This document shows positions 11,561 to 20,924 of a stretch of 64,000 bases of DNA, one piece after another. The notes below the pieces were generated by a model. That model was given only the letters and a program-made list of their open reading frames with translations, had not been told where the DNA came from and searched no databases. Both the position numbers and the translations under genes were made by a program. The stretch covers positions 228,991,556 through 229,055,555 of the forward strand of contig OX336398.1 of NCBI GenBank assembly GCA_946902985.2, read 5' to 3'. Position 1 is the stretch's first letter; each line of letters opens with the position of its first letter. This stretch comes from Meconema thalassinum (Eukaryota; Arthropoda; Insecta; Orthoptera; Tettigoniidae).

Positions 11561-12356
11561 ATCGTTCTATATAAAATGACTTACATATAACTTGTTAGCA
11601 AATAATGATTTAGACTAAACGATTTCATCAGAGGAGTATATTATTTATTTATAAAGCATTTCATACAAAGTTTATTTATTTTGTATCAGTACGCTATATT
11701 GCATGCAATACTCAAATTAGTGAAATATAAGTCAGGCACAAGATATCCGCTGCCATCTTGTCTTCATACCGAGACGGCTCAGCTTTTTAAAATCACTTCT
11801 GCACTATAGTATTACAAAATAAACTTTTAATTTCGAACGTGCCTCTTACTTTAGAACAGTTAAATCGATTCTCGGCTCGATAATCGGAACTGGTGGGTCC
11901 CATGATATGAATTATAAAGTTTGCATAATTCGCATGGCCGCCATCCTGAAATGGTACGGCGGATGACGTTGTAGTTTGGTGACAAGACGCGTCCTATATG
12001 ACGGTATGTTATTACCAAATTTGGTAGAGATCGGATAATTTGGTTAGTCGCTATTTGATTTTACATTTTGAACGTTTGAGTGGCCGCCTTTCAGTTTTGG
12101 TAAAGATGGCGGCGATATAAAACATGACACTGAGGTGCCCTTTGCTTGTTCTATCTCTGTACCAAATTTCGTTCAATTCGGTTTCACCGTGTTCGAATTG
12201 ATAGGGGGAGGACAGGCATTCAGAGTGCACACACTCACACACACACACTCACAGACTCACACACACACACACACACAGACAGACACACAATTCTTGGACC
12301 TGTAGTGATCTCATAAGTCTACTTTCATTTTTTGCAAAAATCGAAAGTAGGCTAAA

Positions 12357-14018
12357 AATGGCAGTATTGCAACCAGTATGATCCCAATCCACAAGGGAAT
12401 GTTCCAAAGAGTCTCCTTGAGCCCATTATGGTTCTGTCTTGCGATGAATCCACTATCAAACCAACTTAATTCAACAAAATATGGCTTCAGTATCAAGAAG
12501 AACTCCAGGGAACTTGCAAAGCTCAACCATCTCTTGTATATGGATGACCTAAAGCTATATGCTGCCACCAGAGCACAGCTAGAGTTTCTGTTGAAGATAG
12601 TGGAAACCTTCTCGCAGGATGTGAAAATGGAATTCGGGATGGAGAAATGTAAAACGCTGAACGTTATGAAAGGCAAGCTGCAGGAAGGAATATATGAAAC
12701 AGCTCAGGGCCAGCAGATTACAACAATGCTCACTAACGAGACCTACAAGTATCTGGGAATGAAGCAAGCCCGACACATAGAACACCCAGTAGTGAAACAA
12801 GATCTGACGAAGGAATTTGTCACAAGAATTAAGCTTGTTTCTAACACCAGCCTCAACAGTAAAAACTTGGTTAAGGCGATCAACGCTTATGCTGTCCCTA
12901 TCCTTAGTTACTCGTTTGGGGTCATCAAGTGGAGTAAAACTGACATTGCAAGTCTAGAACAGAAAATTAGAACATCACTGACCAAATCACGAAAACACCA
13001 TCCCAGGACATCTGTGGAACGAGTCATGTTACCAAGACATATGGGTGGGAGTGGAATCGTTGATATAAACAACCAATTAGCTCGACCGATCTATGAGCTA
13101 AGGAAATACTTCTGTTCTGTATCGAACCATTCGATACTGCACAAGGCTGTCACAGAATCAGATGATTCAACTCCACTACTCTTAAGTCAGGAAGAGACTC
13201 AAAATCAGGTGCACAGTGATTTGGATAGATTCAATGCCTGGTTGTCCAAGCCACTCCACGGAAGACATCCCATTGAAGTCATCCAAACTCACGTCGACAA
13301 GCTAGCGTCGAACTTTTGGTTGATTTCTGGACAGATGTTTCCTGAAACAGAAGGCTTTATGATGGCTATTCAGGACCAGATTGTCCCCACGAGGAACTAC
13401 TTCAAGTACATTATCAAGGATGCATCTGTGCAAGATGACCATTGCAGATACGGTTGCCCAACATCGGAGACTGTTCAGCATATTATATCAGGTTGTCGCC
13501 ATTTTGCAGGGACAGAATATAGGAAGAGACATGATTTTGTTGCCAAGATAATTCATCAAGAACTGGCTATACACCTTCAACTGCTGAGCCAAGAGAAAAT
13601 GCCGTACTATAAATATGCTCCTGAAAGTGTACTGGAAAATGACAGCTTTACGTTATACTGGGATCGTACTGTGTTGTCAGCTGTGCACAACAGACCTGAT
13701 TTGGTTCTTGTTGACAAATGCATGAAGCACACTACCTTCATAGATGTGGCAATCCCAAACAGTGGCAACATGCTTACAAAGCATGTTGAAAAGCTGTCAA
13801 AATACACAGAGCTTTCAGAACTGATAAGGAAGCAATGGCACATGGCACAAGTCAGGACAGTTCCTATTATCATCTCCAGCACTGGCGTGATTCCCAACAA
13901 CTTAAAGGAATCGCTCACTGAGTTGAAATTAGACCCTGGCCTTTTCAAACTGATGCAGAAAACTTTCATACCTTCTACGTGTCGCGTAGTAAGGCTGTTC
14001 TTGGGCAATCAGGCCTGA
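12357..14018 (+). pseudogene. RT C-terminal half, CCHC knuckle and REL endonuclease
   Basis: The frame is open after the insertion boundary and ends with TGA at 14018. Motif B appears as FQRVSLSPLWFCL (normally QGDSLSP, so the Gly-Asp pair is lost), and motif C as YMDDLKLYA near 12537. The thumb follows. A zinc knuckle C-x3-C-x8-H-x4-C lies at 13444-13496 (CRYGCPTSETVQHIISGC). The restriction-enzyme-like endonuclease core is at ~13690-13755, with RPDLVLVD and TFIDVAIP. The last ~90 residues match the usual C-terminal extension. This architecture defines the R2/R4/Dong group, which nicks specific DNA sites. The ORF is long and intact by itself but has no connected N-terminal half. Confidence 0.88.
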
Positions 14019-14095
14019 AGAAGTGGGGGAAAAGCGTAAAGCAACTAGCTTACTGAATGCAGTCACCAAGAATTTGCTCCTTATGATATATACAG

Positions 14096-14580
14096 GTCGC
14101 CTCCGTAGCGTAGCAGTCAGCTTGGATAGCTGCCGCCCCGGAGGTCCTGGGTTCGATTCCCGGCTCTGCCACAAAATTTGAAAAGTGGTACGAGGACTGG
14201 AACGGGGTCTACTCAGCCTCGGGTGGCCCAAATGAGTAGAGGGAGTTCGATTCCCCCTCAGCCATCCTCGAAGTGGTTTTCCGTGGTTTCCCACTTCGTA
14301 TTCGGGCAAATGCCGGGATGGTCCCTACCGTAAGGCCACGGCCGCCTCTTTCCCTCTTCCTTGCCTATCCATCCCAATCTTCCCCTCCCTTCCCTCATGA
14401 GGTCCCTGTTCGCTTTGCAGGTGAGGCCGCCTGGGCGAGGTGCTAATCCCACCTCACCAGTTGTATCCCTTCCGATTAGATGTTCCCAGCTCTAGGACAC
14501 TGCCTGGATAGGCGGTAGGGGTGAGTTCCCTCGCTGAGTCCCTGGGAGCCACCACCCTGGAGGGTAAACACGATAAAAAA
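14096..14580 (+). mobile_element. tRNA-derived SINE with A tail, 13-bp TSD
   Basis: Flanked by atgatatatacag at 14083-14095 and 14581-14593. The head is a good tRNA-like unit (GTAGCGTAGCAGTCAGC A-box region, GGTTCGATTCCCGG B-box). The core ccgtggtttcccacttcg plus gccgggatggtccc is shared with the SINE at 22724. It ends cgataaaaaa. It lies in the 3' UTR of the Dong-type LINE. Confidence 0.92.
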
Positions 14581-14658
14581 ATGATATATACAGTATCTGG
14601 GATTGTAAATGTTTTCTTTCCAGCAAATATGCTGAGAATGTGTAAGCGCATGCGCAAA

Positions 14659-14661
14659 ATA

Positions 14662-14706
<45 letters not shown>
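14659..14706. repeat. (TAA/AAT)n tract at 3' edge of Dong-type LINE
   Basis: About sixteen AAT units follow the LINE 3' UTR. Together with 7533-7568 they frame the element, as expected for insertion in a TAA microsatellite or for addition of TAA repeats at the 3' end. Confidence 0.95.
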
Positions 14707-15085
14707 TGATATTATTACATCGTTATGGCCATTATCTTTTAGAGCGTTACAGAATTTATTTAGCTAATTATGTTTTTTCCTTTTCTAAAATATCTTCATC
14801 TAGGCACAGGAAATCTTCCTCTGTCGATTATTTCTTGGTACTGGTTGTCATTTTCTCAGAATAATGATGAATATTGATTAATCCTCAGCAATTTGTCTAG
14901 GTTGTGCCGTGTCTTGTGTGGGATTTCGCCTAGGACACCAAGCTGGCTCATCAGCGGGCTCTTGGTGTCCCCGTCGGGATCCCAACTGGAGTAGCGAACT
15001 GCGCGCTACCTCCATTTTTATGAAGCGCACCCGCACCTCTAAAAGCTCAAGCATCCTCAACGTCCCTGAGGAGGCTTCCAAAAAC
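14707..15085. other. Unassigned, contains a small hairpin
   Basis: A perfect 10-bp stem, ggacaccaag (14933-14942) with cttggtgtcc (14961-14970), is the only structure noticed. No coding frame of interest. Confidence 0.5.
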
Positions 15086-15174
15086 ATGGTATATTGGCCT
15101 TCACGACCAGTGAATTAAACCTCAGCACAAATTGATGAGTTGTAATTCACTGGCCGTGAAGGCCAATATACCAT
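15086..15174. repeat. Hairpin with 32-bp arms
   Basis: Left arm 15086-15117 starts atggtatattggcc; right arm 15143-15174 ends ggccaatataccat. One mismatch over 32 pairs; the loop is 25 bp. Probably a small foldback element or MITE end pair. Confidence 0.9.
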
Positions 15175-15293
15175 CTAATTGTTGATTAATATTCTAGAGT
15201 CGAACTTGTATAATTTCCTCAGTAATACCAATGTCTTAATGTCTTGTTATATTTCACTACAGTAAGCCACTAGTTCTTGACTTTCATTGAGAA

Positions 15294-15457
15294 TTCAACA
15301 AAATTAAGTTAAATGGTCCGTCTAAGCTCAAATAATGTACAGCGTTTCGCCCCAGTGTATCATTGGGCTCGTCAGTTGGTAAGGTACACCTCACCAAGAC
15401 GCGAAACGCTGTACATTATTTGAGCTTAGCCGGACCATTTAACTTAATGTTGTTGAA
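15294..15457. mobile_element. Foldback MITE with 57-bp arms
   Basis: Arms 15294-15350 and 15401-15457 pair over 57 bp with two mismatches (left arm starts ttcaacaaaatt; right arm ends aatgttgttgaa). The loop is 50 bp. No ORF. The stem is nearly intact, suggesting recent formation or selection on structure. Confidence 0.85.
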
Positions 15458-15599
15458 TAATCACAGCTCAAAGGTCCATAACATCATGTTTCTCATTCGA
15501 GAACATTCTTTCGACATTTCATTGAGAGAACAAGGTTGGGAATCCTTTTGGTGAGCCTGTCATTGTTCATTCTGAGAATGTGGCCGTAGAGCTTCACTC

Positions 15600-16425
15600 A
15601 CTTTTATCATTTCAAATGATCTTGTCGACTTCGTCGTTATGCTTGGGTCCAACGTTATGCGTTACGGAGACGGAGACGGAAATGACGTCATGTAGCCGCG
15701 CGGGAAGTGACGTCATGCAGCCACGCGGGAAGCAGAAGCTAATGGTTATTGGAGTCTGTTGAAAGAGTCCTGAGGCGTCGAGCGACCTGGGGCTTTGAGC
15801 GAAGTGAGCACAAGAATACAAGGTGACTTCTAAAGAGATATACAAGATGCCATATAAGAATACAGGGTGCCTCCTAACGAGGTGTGCAGGATGTGAGAGC
15901 AAAATACAGTACAAGATGCCAGATAACAATACAGGGCGACTCCTAAAGAGGTGTACAAGATGCCAGATAACAATACAGGGTGACTCCTAAAGAGGTGTAC
16001 AAGATGCCAGATAACAATACAGGGTGACTCCTAAAGCGATATACAAGATGCCAGATAAGAATACAGGGTGCCTCCTAAAGAGGTGTGCAGGATGTCAGAG
16101 CAAATTGGAGGGTCTCACTTAACGAGGTGTACAGTATATTAGATTCAATTCAAATACAGGGTGACCCTTAAAGAGGTTTGCGAGATATCAGATTCAAATA
16201 ATGGGTGACTCTTAAAGAGTTGTAAAAGATGTCAGACTCAAATACAGGAGCCCTTGCGGGAAGCCTAAGTTAATAGGTAATGGAGTCTGTTGAATGAGTC
16301 CTGGGGCTTCGGTCGAAGCGAGAAGCCCTCCTGAGCCTTTCTAACATGTGTAGCATTTGTAGCATGCGTCATTTGAAATCATATAAAGTCTAGTCTTTCA
16401 GACAGACTGTAATTTTTCCTAAAGG
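15600..16425 (+). mobile_element. Non-autonomous element, CATTTGAAAT-type ends
   Basis: Begins tcatttcaaatgatcttgtc then gacttcgtcg, and ends atttgaaatcatataaag plus gtctagtctttcagacag. The same two ends occur inverted at 21085-21395 and at 48905-49655. Inside it repeats gacgtcat and gcgggaagc. It carries the 44-bp minisatellite. No transposase, and I cannot name the family. Confidence 0.65.
15811..16254 (+). repeat. Minisatellite, ~44-bp unit, about ten copies
   Basis: The unit runs gaggtgtacaagatgccag then ataacaatacagggtgactc then ctaaa. Central copies (15940-16060) are almost identical; outer copies are diverged and partly truncated. It lies wholly inside the non-autonomous element at 15600-16425 and is absent from the relative at 21085-21395. 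Confidence 0.9.
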
Positions 16426-16429
16426 TATC

Positions 16430-17050
16430 AGTGATCTTATCAGTATGCTGAGACCTCCGTTTCATCCAGATTCCTCTTGTGCAGACTTGACCATGGGCTT
16501 TTTTCAATATTTTCCTTTCCTGTTGCGTTACGTTTTTATTTAATTAGAGATCCGCCTCCATTGATGAAAGTTTCCAGTGCTTCAGGTTGGATTACTGTGG
16601 TGTAATGTCTTAATTTTGCGTTCTTCGATATTGTTTATTTATTTTATCTGTTATATGCAATAGATACTATAGTCCTTCTGCAATTTTTAAATTCTTGCCT
16701 CACGATTCAATCCTGATGGCTGAATTACTTCTCCTAAGTAGGCTACTTGAATGAATGACGAATTTTGCCGAATATAGTCTTTATAAGTATCCATCTAGAT
16801 AACGAGAGGATTATAATTATCATTATTATTTGACTTGTAAAGCCCAACTAATGATTGCCTTAGAACTTTAGCATAATGTTCATTCCTTCCTTCCCAATAT
16901 ATCTTCATCGGTTCTTTGTCCTCTCTTCTGTCGATTCTCTATTCTTCTTTGTATCATTCTCGACAAATTCGTGCCAGTTTTTTAGGGTTCAACTATAAGT
17001 ATTGTCCTATTGTGAGTGATTTCCTCGTTGATACAAAATTCTTGTAGTTC
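16430..17050. other. Unassigned AT-rich DNA
   Basis: No element ends, arrays or coding signals seen. Small frames only. Confidence 0.5.
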
Positions 17051-17054
17051 TCGT

Positions 17055-18345
17055 GTTTTTTAGCCTACTTTACACATTTTGCAAAAATGAGGAAAAAGTA
17101 GACTTATGAGATCGATCCGGGAAAATGTCAGTCTGTCTGTCTGTCTGTCTGTCTGTCAGTCATTCTGTCTGTGTGTGTGTGTCCTATCAACTCCTAAACG
17201 GCTGCAGCAATCGAAACCAAATTAAGTACGATTAAAGATCTATAACTGAATATCTCAAGACCATATTTGAAAATGATGTCAGTTCTACCAACTGCTGAAA
17301 AACCGTAATTGATATTTGAGCTCCATGTTGGATATCTTGAAAGGTATGCATGGGACCTATTCAAAAATTGGCACACATATAGATAATAATATTTCAGTTT
17401 AATTTCCAGGAGGCCATACAGCAGTGTTGCCAAAATGAATCTAAGCCTGCTGATAGGTCAAATGTTTAATTGCATATAACTTCCACATTATCAATTGGAT
17501 TTCAACCAAATTCCGTATGTGATATGTGTGCATAATGAGTTATGACTAAGCGTATTATTAAGAGCTACCAGGGCTGCCAACTGTTAATAAATGCGCTCCT
17601 CTTTTCTTATCCAAATACCAATATTTCAGAAAGTATGCAAGCCACCAGCTTTAAACTATGCACACGTATAGTACCTGACATTCTATACTAATTTGGAGTA
17701 AATAATTTAAGTATGTGCTACCAACATGATTCTAAGCCTGCTGATAAGACCAATTTTTAAATATATGTAACTTCTATACTATCAAACGGATTTCAACCAA
17801 ATTTTGCATGTGCTATGTGTACCTTAACAGATATGACTATGCATATTCTTAACTGCAACCAGGGCTACCAACTGTTATTAAATGCTGTCTCTATTTTTTT
17901 ACCCAAATATTAATACATCAGAAAGTATGTAAGCCAACAGCTTTAAAATTTTCAAACGTATAGTGCCTAACAATCTAGGTTAATTAGGAGAAACTAATAT
18001 ACGTCAGTGCTGCCAACATGACTCTAAGCCTGCTGATAGGTCCAATTTTAAAATACATGTAACTTCTATACTAACAAATGGATTTAATCCAAAATTGGCA
18101 CAACAAGATATCATAATATTTGAGATTATTTCTGACCAACGCATGCTTGACATTGTTGCCAAAATGATTTTACGCGCGCTGATAGATCCAATGTGTAACT
18201 GCATGTAACGTCCATGCTATCCATTGGACTTCAACCAAATATTGTATTCTGTACCTTAAGAGATGGAACTAACAATATATTCAGTATATTCAGTCACCAG
18301 GGCCGCCAACTGTAGTGCTCCTTTAGGCTACATTATACCAGGTTT
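17055..18345 (+). mobile_element. Helentron-like element, diverged 146-bp array (GCCAAC type)
   Basis: It starts with the family palindrome (tttagcctactttacac, loop, aaaaagtagacttatgagat), then a (TCTG)n and (TG)n microsatellite at 17130-17182, and ctcctaaacggctgcagc. The body has seven GCCAA/ACCAAC anchors at 17429, 17575, 17719, 17865, 18012, 18158 and 18305: 146 bp on average. Alternate monomers carry ctaagcctgctgatag (17441, 17732, 18023). Sequence differs from the GCCGCCAT subfamily but the period is the same. No ORF. Confidence 0.65.
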
Positions 18346-18433
18346 ATTTCGAACTAATTAGAAATTTCGATATTACCACTTAATTTCGCCAGTATTCTAG
18401 ATATGTCCATATAAATTAATCATCGGCATGAAT

Positions 18434-18856
18434 ACCGGCTTCGGTGGTTCAGTTGGTAGCATGCTGAACTGGTGTGCCGAAGATAGCGTGTTCAAACCCG
18501 GCCGAAGTGGTCGGATTTTTTAAGAGAGTTAAAAATCCTTCAGTATGCCTTCATTCGGAGGAGATGTAAAGCCGGCGGTCCCATGTCATAGATTTATGGT
18601 ATGTAAAAGATCCTTCCACAGACTAAACTTGTGTGAAGCTAAATTGTTTGGTTGGATTTCGTCGGAACGCTCTATCAAAGTTTCAACGTTCACCACTAGA
18701 TATCATTGATATCTGGTAGCGAAAGTTGGAACTACTTGAAATTGAACGGAACTTGTAGCTCACCCTAAGAGTGATTGCTGGAAGCAGCTACAGACTCAGG
18801 CGAGGCGAACATCCTCGGTCACTCCCGGCTTTAAAAGCCATACGATAAATAAATAA
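18434..18856 (+). mobile_element. tRNA-derived SINE, full length
   Basis: The TSD is 12 bp with one mismatch (atcggcatgaat at 18422-18433, atcggcaagaat at 18857-18868). The head has GGTTCAGTTGGTAGC and a B-box-like GTTCAAACCCGG. The body ends ctcggtcactcccggctt, then aaaagccatacgataaataa. Other copies: 45453-45860 (minus) and a fragment at 1850-2045 (minus). Confidence 0.88.
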
Positions 18857-18954
18857 ATCGGCAAGAATCTTAAATTTAAAGAAAAGTATGCTCTTTAGTT
18901 CGTCACGGAACTTCTTGTTGTGGTTTGCCACGTTAGGTGAGTGGTAAAATAATA

Positions 18955-19324
18955 ACAATATCGTATGGCCTCGGGAGCCAGGACATACTTTGTTACATGA
19001 CGCCCATAGGGCAGCTTGTCGAATTGTATTGTTCCTTGGAATGCTATGAAAGTCAAGAAGGTTAGATATCTAAGCTCCTTGACACTGTAGCGCTTTCTAG
19101 TAGAGAAAGGAGGAACTTTGTGTTGGCGGAAAATCCCGAGATTACTTTTGCCATTATGAACACGGCCTCGTGAATTCAAATGGGTTCTTTAACATGAAAA
19201 CATTGTATGACATGCGTGTCACGATTTTTGTCGATTTTCAAAAATCACTTACCACGGCCAGGAGCGAACCTGCAAGCTTGGCGTTGGCAGTCCGACACGA
19301 TAACCGCTCACGAACAGTGGCAAG
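18955..19324 (-). mobile_element. SINE (GAGGCCATACGAT family), left arm of inverted pair
   Basis: On the minus strand the tRNA-like head (gtggttatcgtgtcgga type, GGTTCGCTCCTGGCC) lies at the pair centre; the tail gaggccatacgatattg is at the left edge. Same family as 37741-38112 and 52908-53308. Confidence 0.85.
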
Positions 19325-19692
19325 CGAGTGAGTGGTTATCGTGTCGGACTATCAACCCCAAGCTTGCAGGTTCGCTCCTGGCCGTGGTAAATAATTTTTG
19401 AAAGGGGACAAAAATCTCGGTACGCAAGTAATACGTTGTTGCCATGTTAAAGAACCCATTTGAATTCAGTAGGCCGTGTTCATAATGGCAAAATTATTCT
19501 CGGCATTTTCCGCCAACACAAGGTTCCTCCTTTCTCCACTAGAAAGCGCCATAGTGTCAAGGGTCATAGATATCTAACACCCTTGACATTCATAGCGCTC
19601 CAAGGAACGACAAAATTCGACATGCAAGATGCCCTCTGGGCGTCCAATAACAAAGTTTGCACCCGGCCCCGAGGCCATACGATATCATTATT
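19325..19692 (+). mobile_element. SINE (GAGGCCATACGAT family), right arm of inverted pair
   Basis: Head-to-head with the preceding copy; starts agcgagtgagtggttatcgt and ends gaggccatacgatatca plus (TTA)n. The two arms are close but not identical, so they are probably two separate insertions rather than one recent palindrome. Confidence 0.85.
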
Positions 19693-19713
19693 ATTATTAA
19701 CAGCTATAATGCT

Positions 19714-19979
19714 TGATAGTGCAACAAATGAAGAGGAATTAAGACGAGCGGGAGAGGAGAGATGTTTCTGGCGACTGCTAATGAAGGGAAGAGATTGGTT
19801 GGTAGGACAACCACTAAGATACCCAGGAATAGCAAGCTTAGTTATGGATGGGAGGGTCGAGGACAAGAACTGTAGGGGTAGACCAGAGTTAAACAGATTG
19901 CCTCGAGTGTAGGGTGTGGTAGCTATGTAGAGATGAAACGGTTAGGGCTGCATCAAACAAGTCTAAAGACTGAACACTC
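19714..19979 (+). pseudogene. LINE C-terminal fragment (RTE-like), plus copy
   Basis: The plus strand encodes GEERCFWRLLMKGRDWLVG, then SLVMDGRVEDKNCRGRP, a C-terminal LINE block also present on the minus strand at 20002-20605. It is truncated on its 5' side and ends at gactgaacactcc before the TGT repeat. The clade is uncertain; the block follows an RT core in RTE-related LINEs of many arthropods. Confidence 0.65.
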
Positions 19980-20001
19980 CTGTTGTTGTTGTTGTTGTTG
20001 T
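19980..20001. repeat. (TGT)n microsatellite between inverted LINE tails
   Basis: Seven TGT units sit exactly at the junction of the two inverted LINE fragments and may be the tail of one of them. Confidence 0.9.
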
Positions 20002-20605
20002 TTGAGCCTTCAGTCGTTTGACTAGTTTGATGCAGATCTCCATGCCTCCCTGTCCTGAGTTAATCGTTTCATCTCTACATAGCTAACACACCCTATTTTT
20101 GAGGCAATCTGATTAACATATTCTAACCTTGGTCTACCCCTACAGTTCTTGTCCTCGACCCTTCCTTCCAAAATTAAGCTTGCTATCCCTGGGTGTCTTA
20201 ATATGTGTCCTACCGACCTATCTCTTCTCTTCATTAGCAGTCGTCAGAAACATCTCTCCTCTCCCACTAGTCTTAATACCTCTTCGTTTGTAACCCTAGC
20301 TACCCTTCTAATCTTCATAATTATCCTGTAACACCACATTTCAAACGCTTCAATTCTCCTCTGCTGCACCAATAGTCCATGTTTCACTTCCATAGAGCGC
20401 CACGCTCCACACAAAGGCCTTCAAAAATGACTTCCTAACACCTAAATCTATATTCGATGTCAACAGATTCCATTTGTATAGAAATGCTTTCCTTGCCTGA
20501 GCTAACCTCATTTTATATCCACTTTGCTTCGTCCATCACTGGTTATTTTGCTTCCTAAGTAAAAGAAGTCTCCTACTTCCTTTAGTTTTTCACCTGGCAA
20601 TTAGA
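20002..20605 (-). pseudogene. LINE C-terminal fragment (RTE-like), minus copy
   Basis: Minus-strand frames give VRKSFLKAFVWSVALYGSE, FEMWCYRIMKIRRVARVTNE, SVGHILRHPGIASLILEGRV and DKNCRGRPRLEYVNQIASK. This is the post-RT part of a LINE, with at least one frameshift/stop near CF-RLL. It ends at its 3' terminus at ~20002 next to the TGT run. It faces the plus-strand copy tail to tail. Confidence 0.75.
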
Positions 20606-20639
20606 TGCCGACTTCTACAACACAATAAACAATACCTGG

Positions 20640-20914
20640 GTCTGTGAGTCTCAGTGCGATTGACGAAGGGTTACAAGATCACGTATAATGTGAAAAGTTA
20701 TTGGTGATTGACAGGTGTCGTCTACTTGCCTGGAGGTGCGTCAGGAACTGTATCGCCTAGCAGAGAGTTAATTTCCTTTACATCAATATTCTGGGGAGAG
20801 TCGGGTGACGTGCGTGCTGTGTATAATATACTCGTACCCTCACCAGTCCTATTAACTCTGAACCACTCTGGAAATGATTTGGAAATATATTTTCCTACAA
20901 GAAAGGTAGCTAAC
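20640..20914 (+). repeat. Dispersed repeat, related to 46965-47125
   Basis: Shares gagagttaatttcct, atcaatattctg and gtgctgtgtataatac with the 47-kb copy. No ORF or terminal structure recognised. Confidence 0.6.
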
Positions 20915-20924
20915 GCATAAATAA

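Larger units (their letters stand above)
10312..12356 (+). mobile_element. Helentron-like element splitting the LINE RT
   Basis: The left end reads aacaagatgttcagtaaag then catatagcctactttctcc, the exact reverse complement of the right end of the element at 23360-24057. The right end (12300-12356) is the family hairpin: tctcataagtctactttc, a T/A-rich loop, then gaaagtaggctaaaaa. Both ends share tagcctactttc as subterminal inverted repeats. A CA microsatellite lies at 12235-12285, inside the hairpin end. Motifs gatggcggcgat (12106) and gccgccat (11938) occur in the body. The middle (10800-11950) is partly unrelated sequence that I cannot assign. Confidence 0.7.
7569..14658 (+). mobile_element. 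R4/Dong-type non-LTR retrotransposon, nested insertions
   Basis: A LINE of about 4.5 kb once insertions are removed, lying exactly between two (TAA)n tracts. It has a ~790-bp 5' region, then one coding frame now broken into pieces: N-terminal domain, reverse transcriptase, CCHC knuckle and restriction-like endonuclease. Insertions are a Helentron-like element at 10312-12356 (with its own SINE) and a SINE at 14096-14580. Dong of Bombyx mori is known to insert in TAA repeats, which agrees with both the protein type and the flanks. The element is inactive: at least two frameshifts plus the insertions. Confidence 0.85.

Noticed and set aside
14121..14172. Possible true tRNA gene in the SINE head
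   Set aside because: Flanked by a TSD with a SINE core and tail attached, and the acceptor stem is not complementary.
18955..19692. SINE inverted pair considered as a single recent palindrome or assembly error
   Set aside because: The arms differ at many positions, so two independent insertions are more likely; assembly error cannot be fully excluded.
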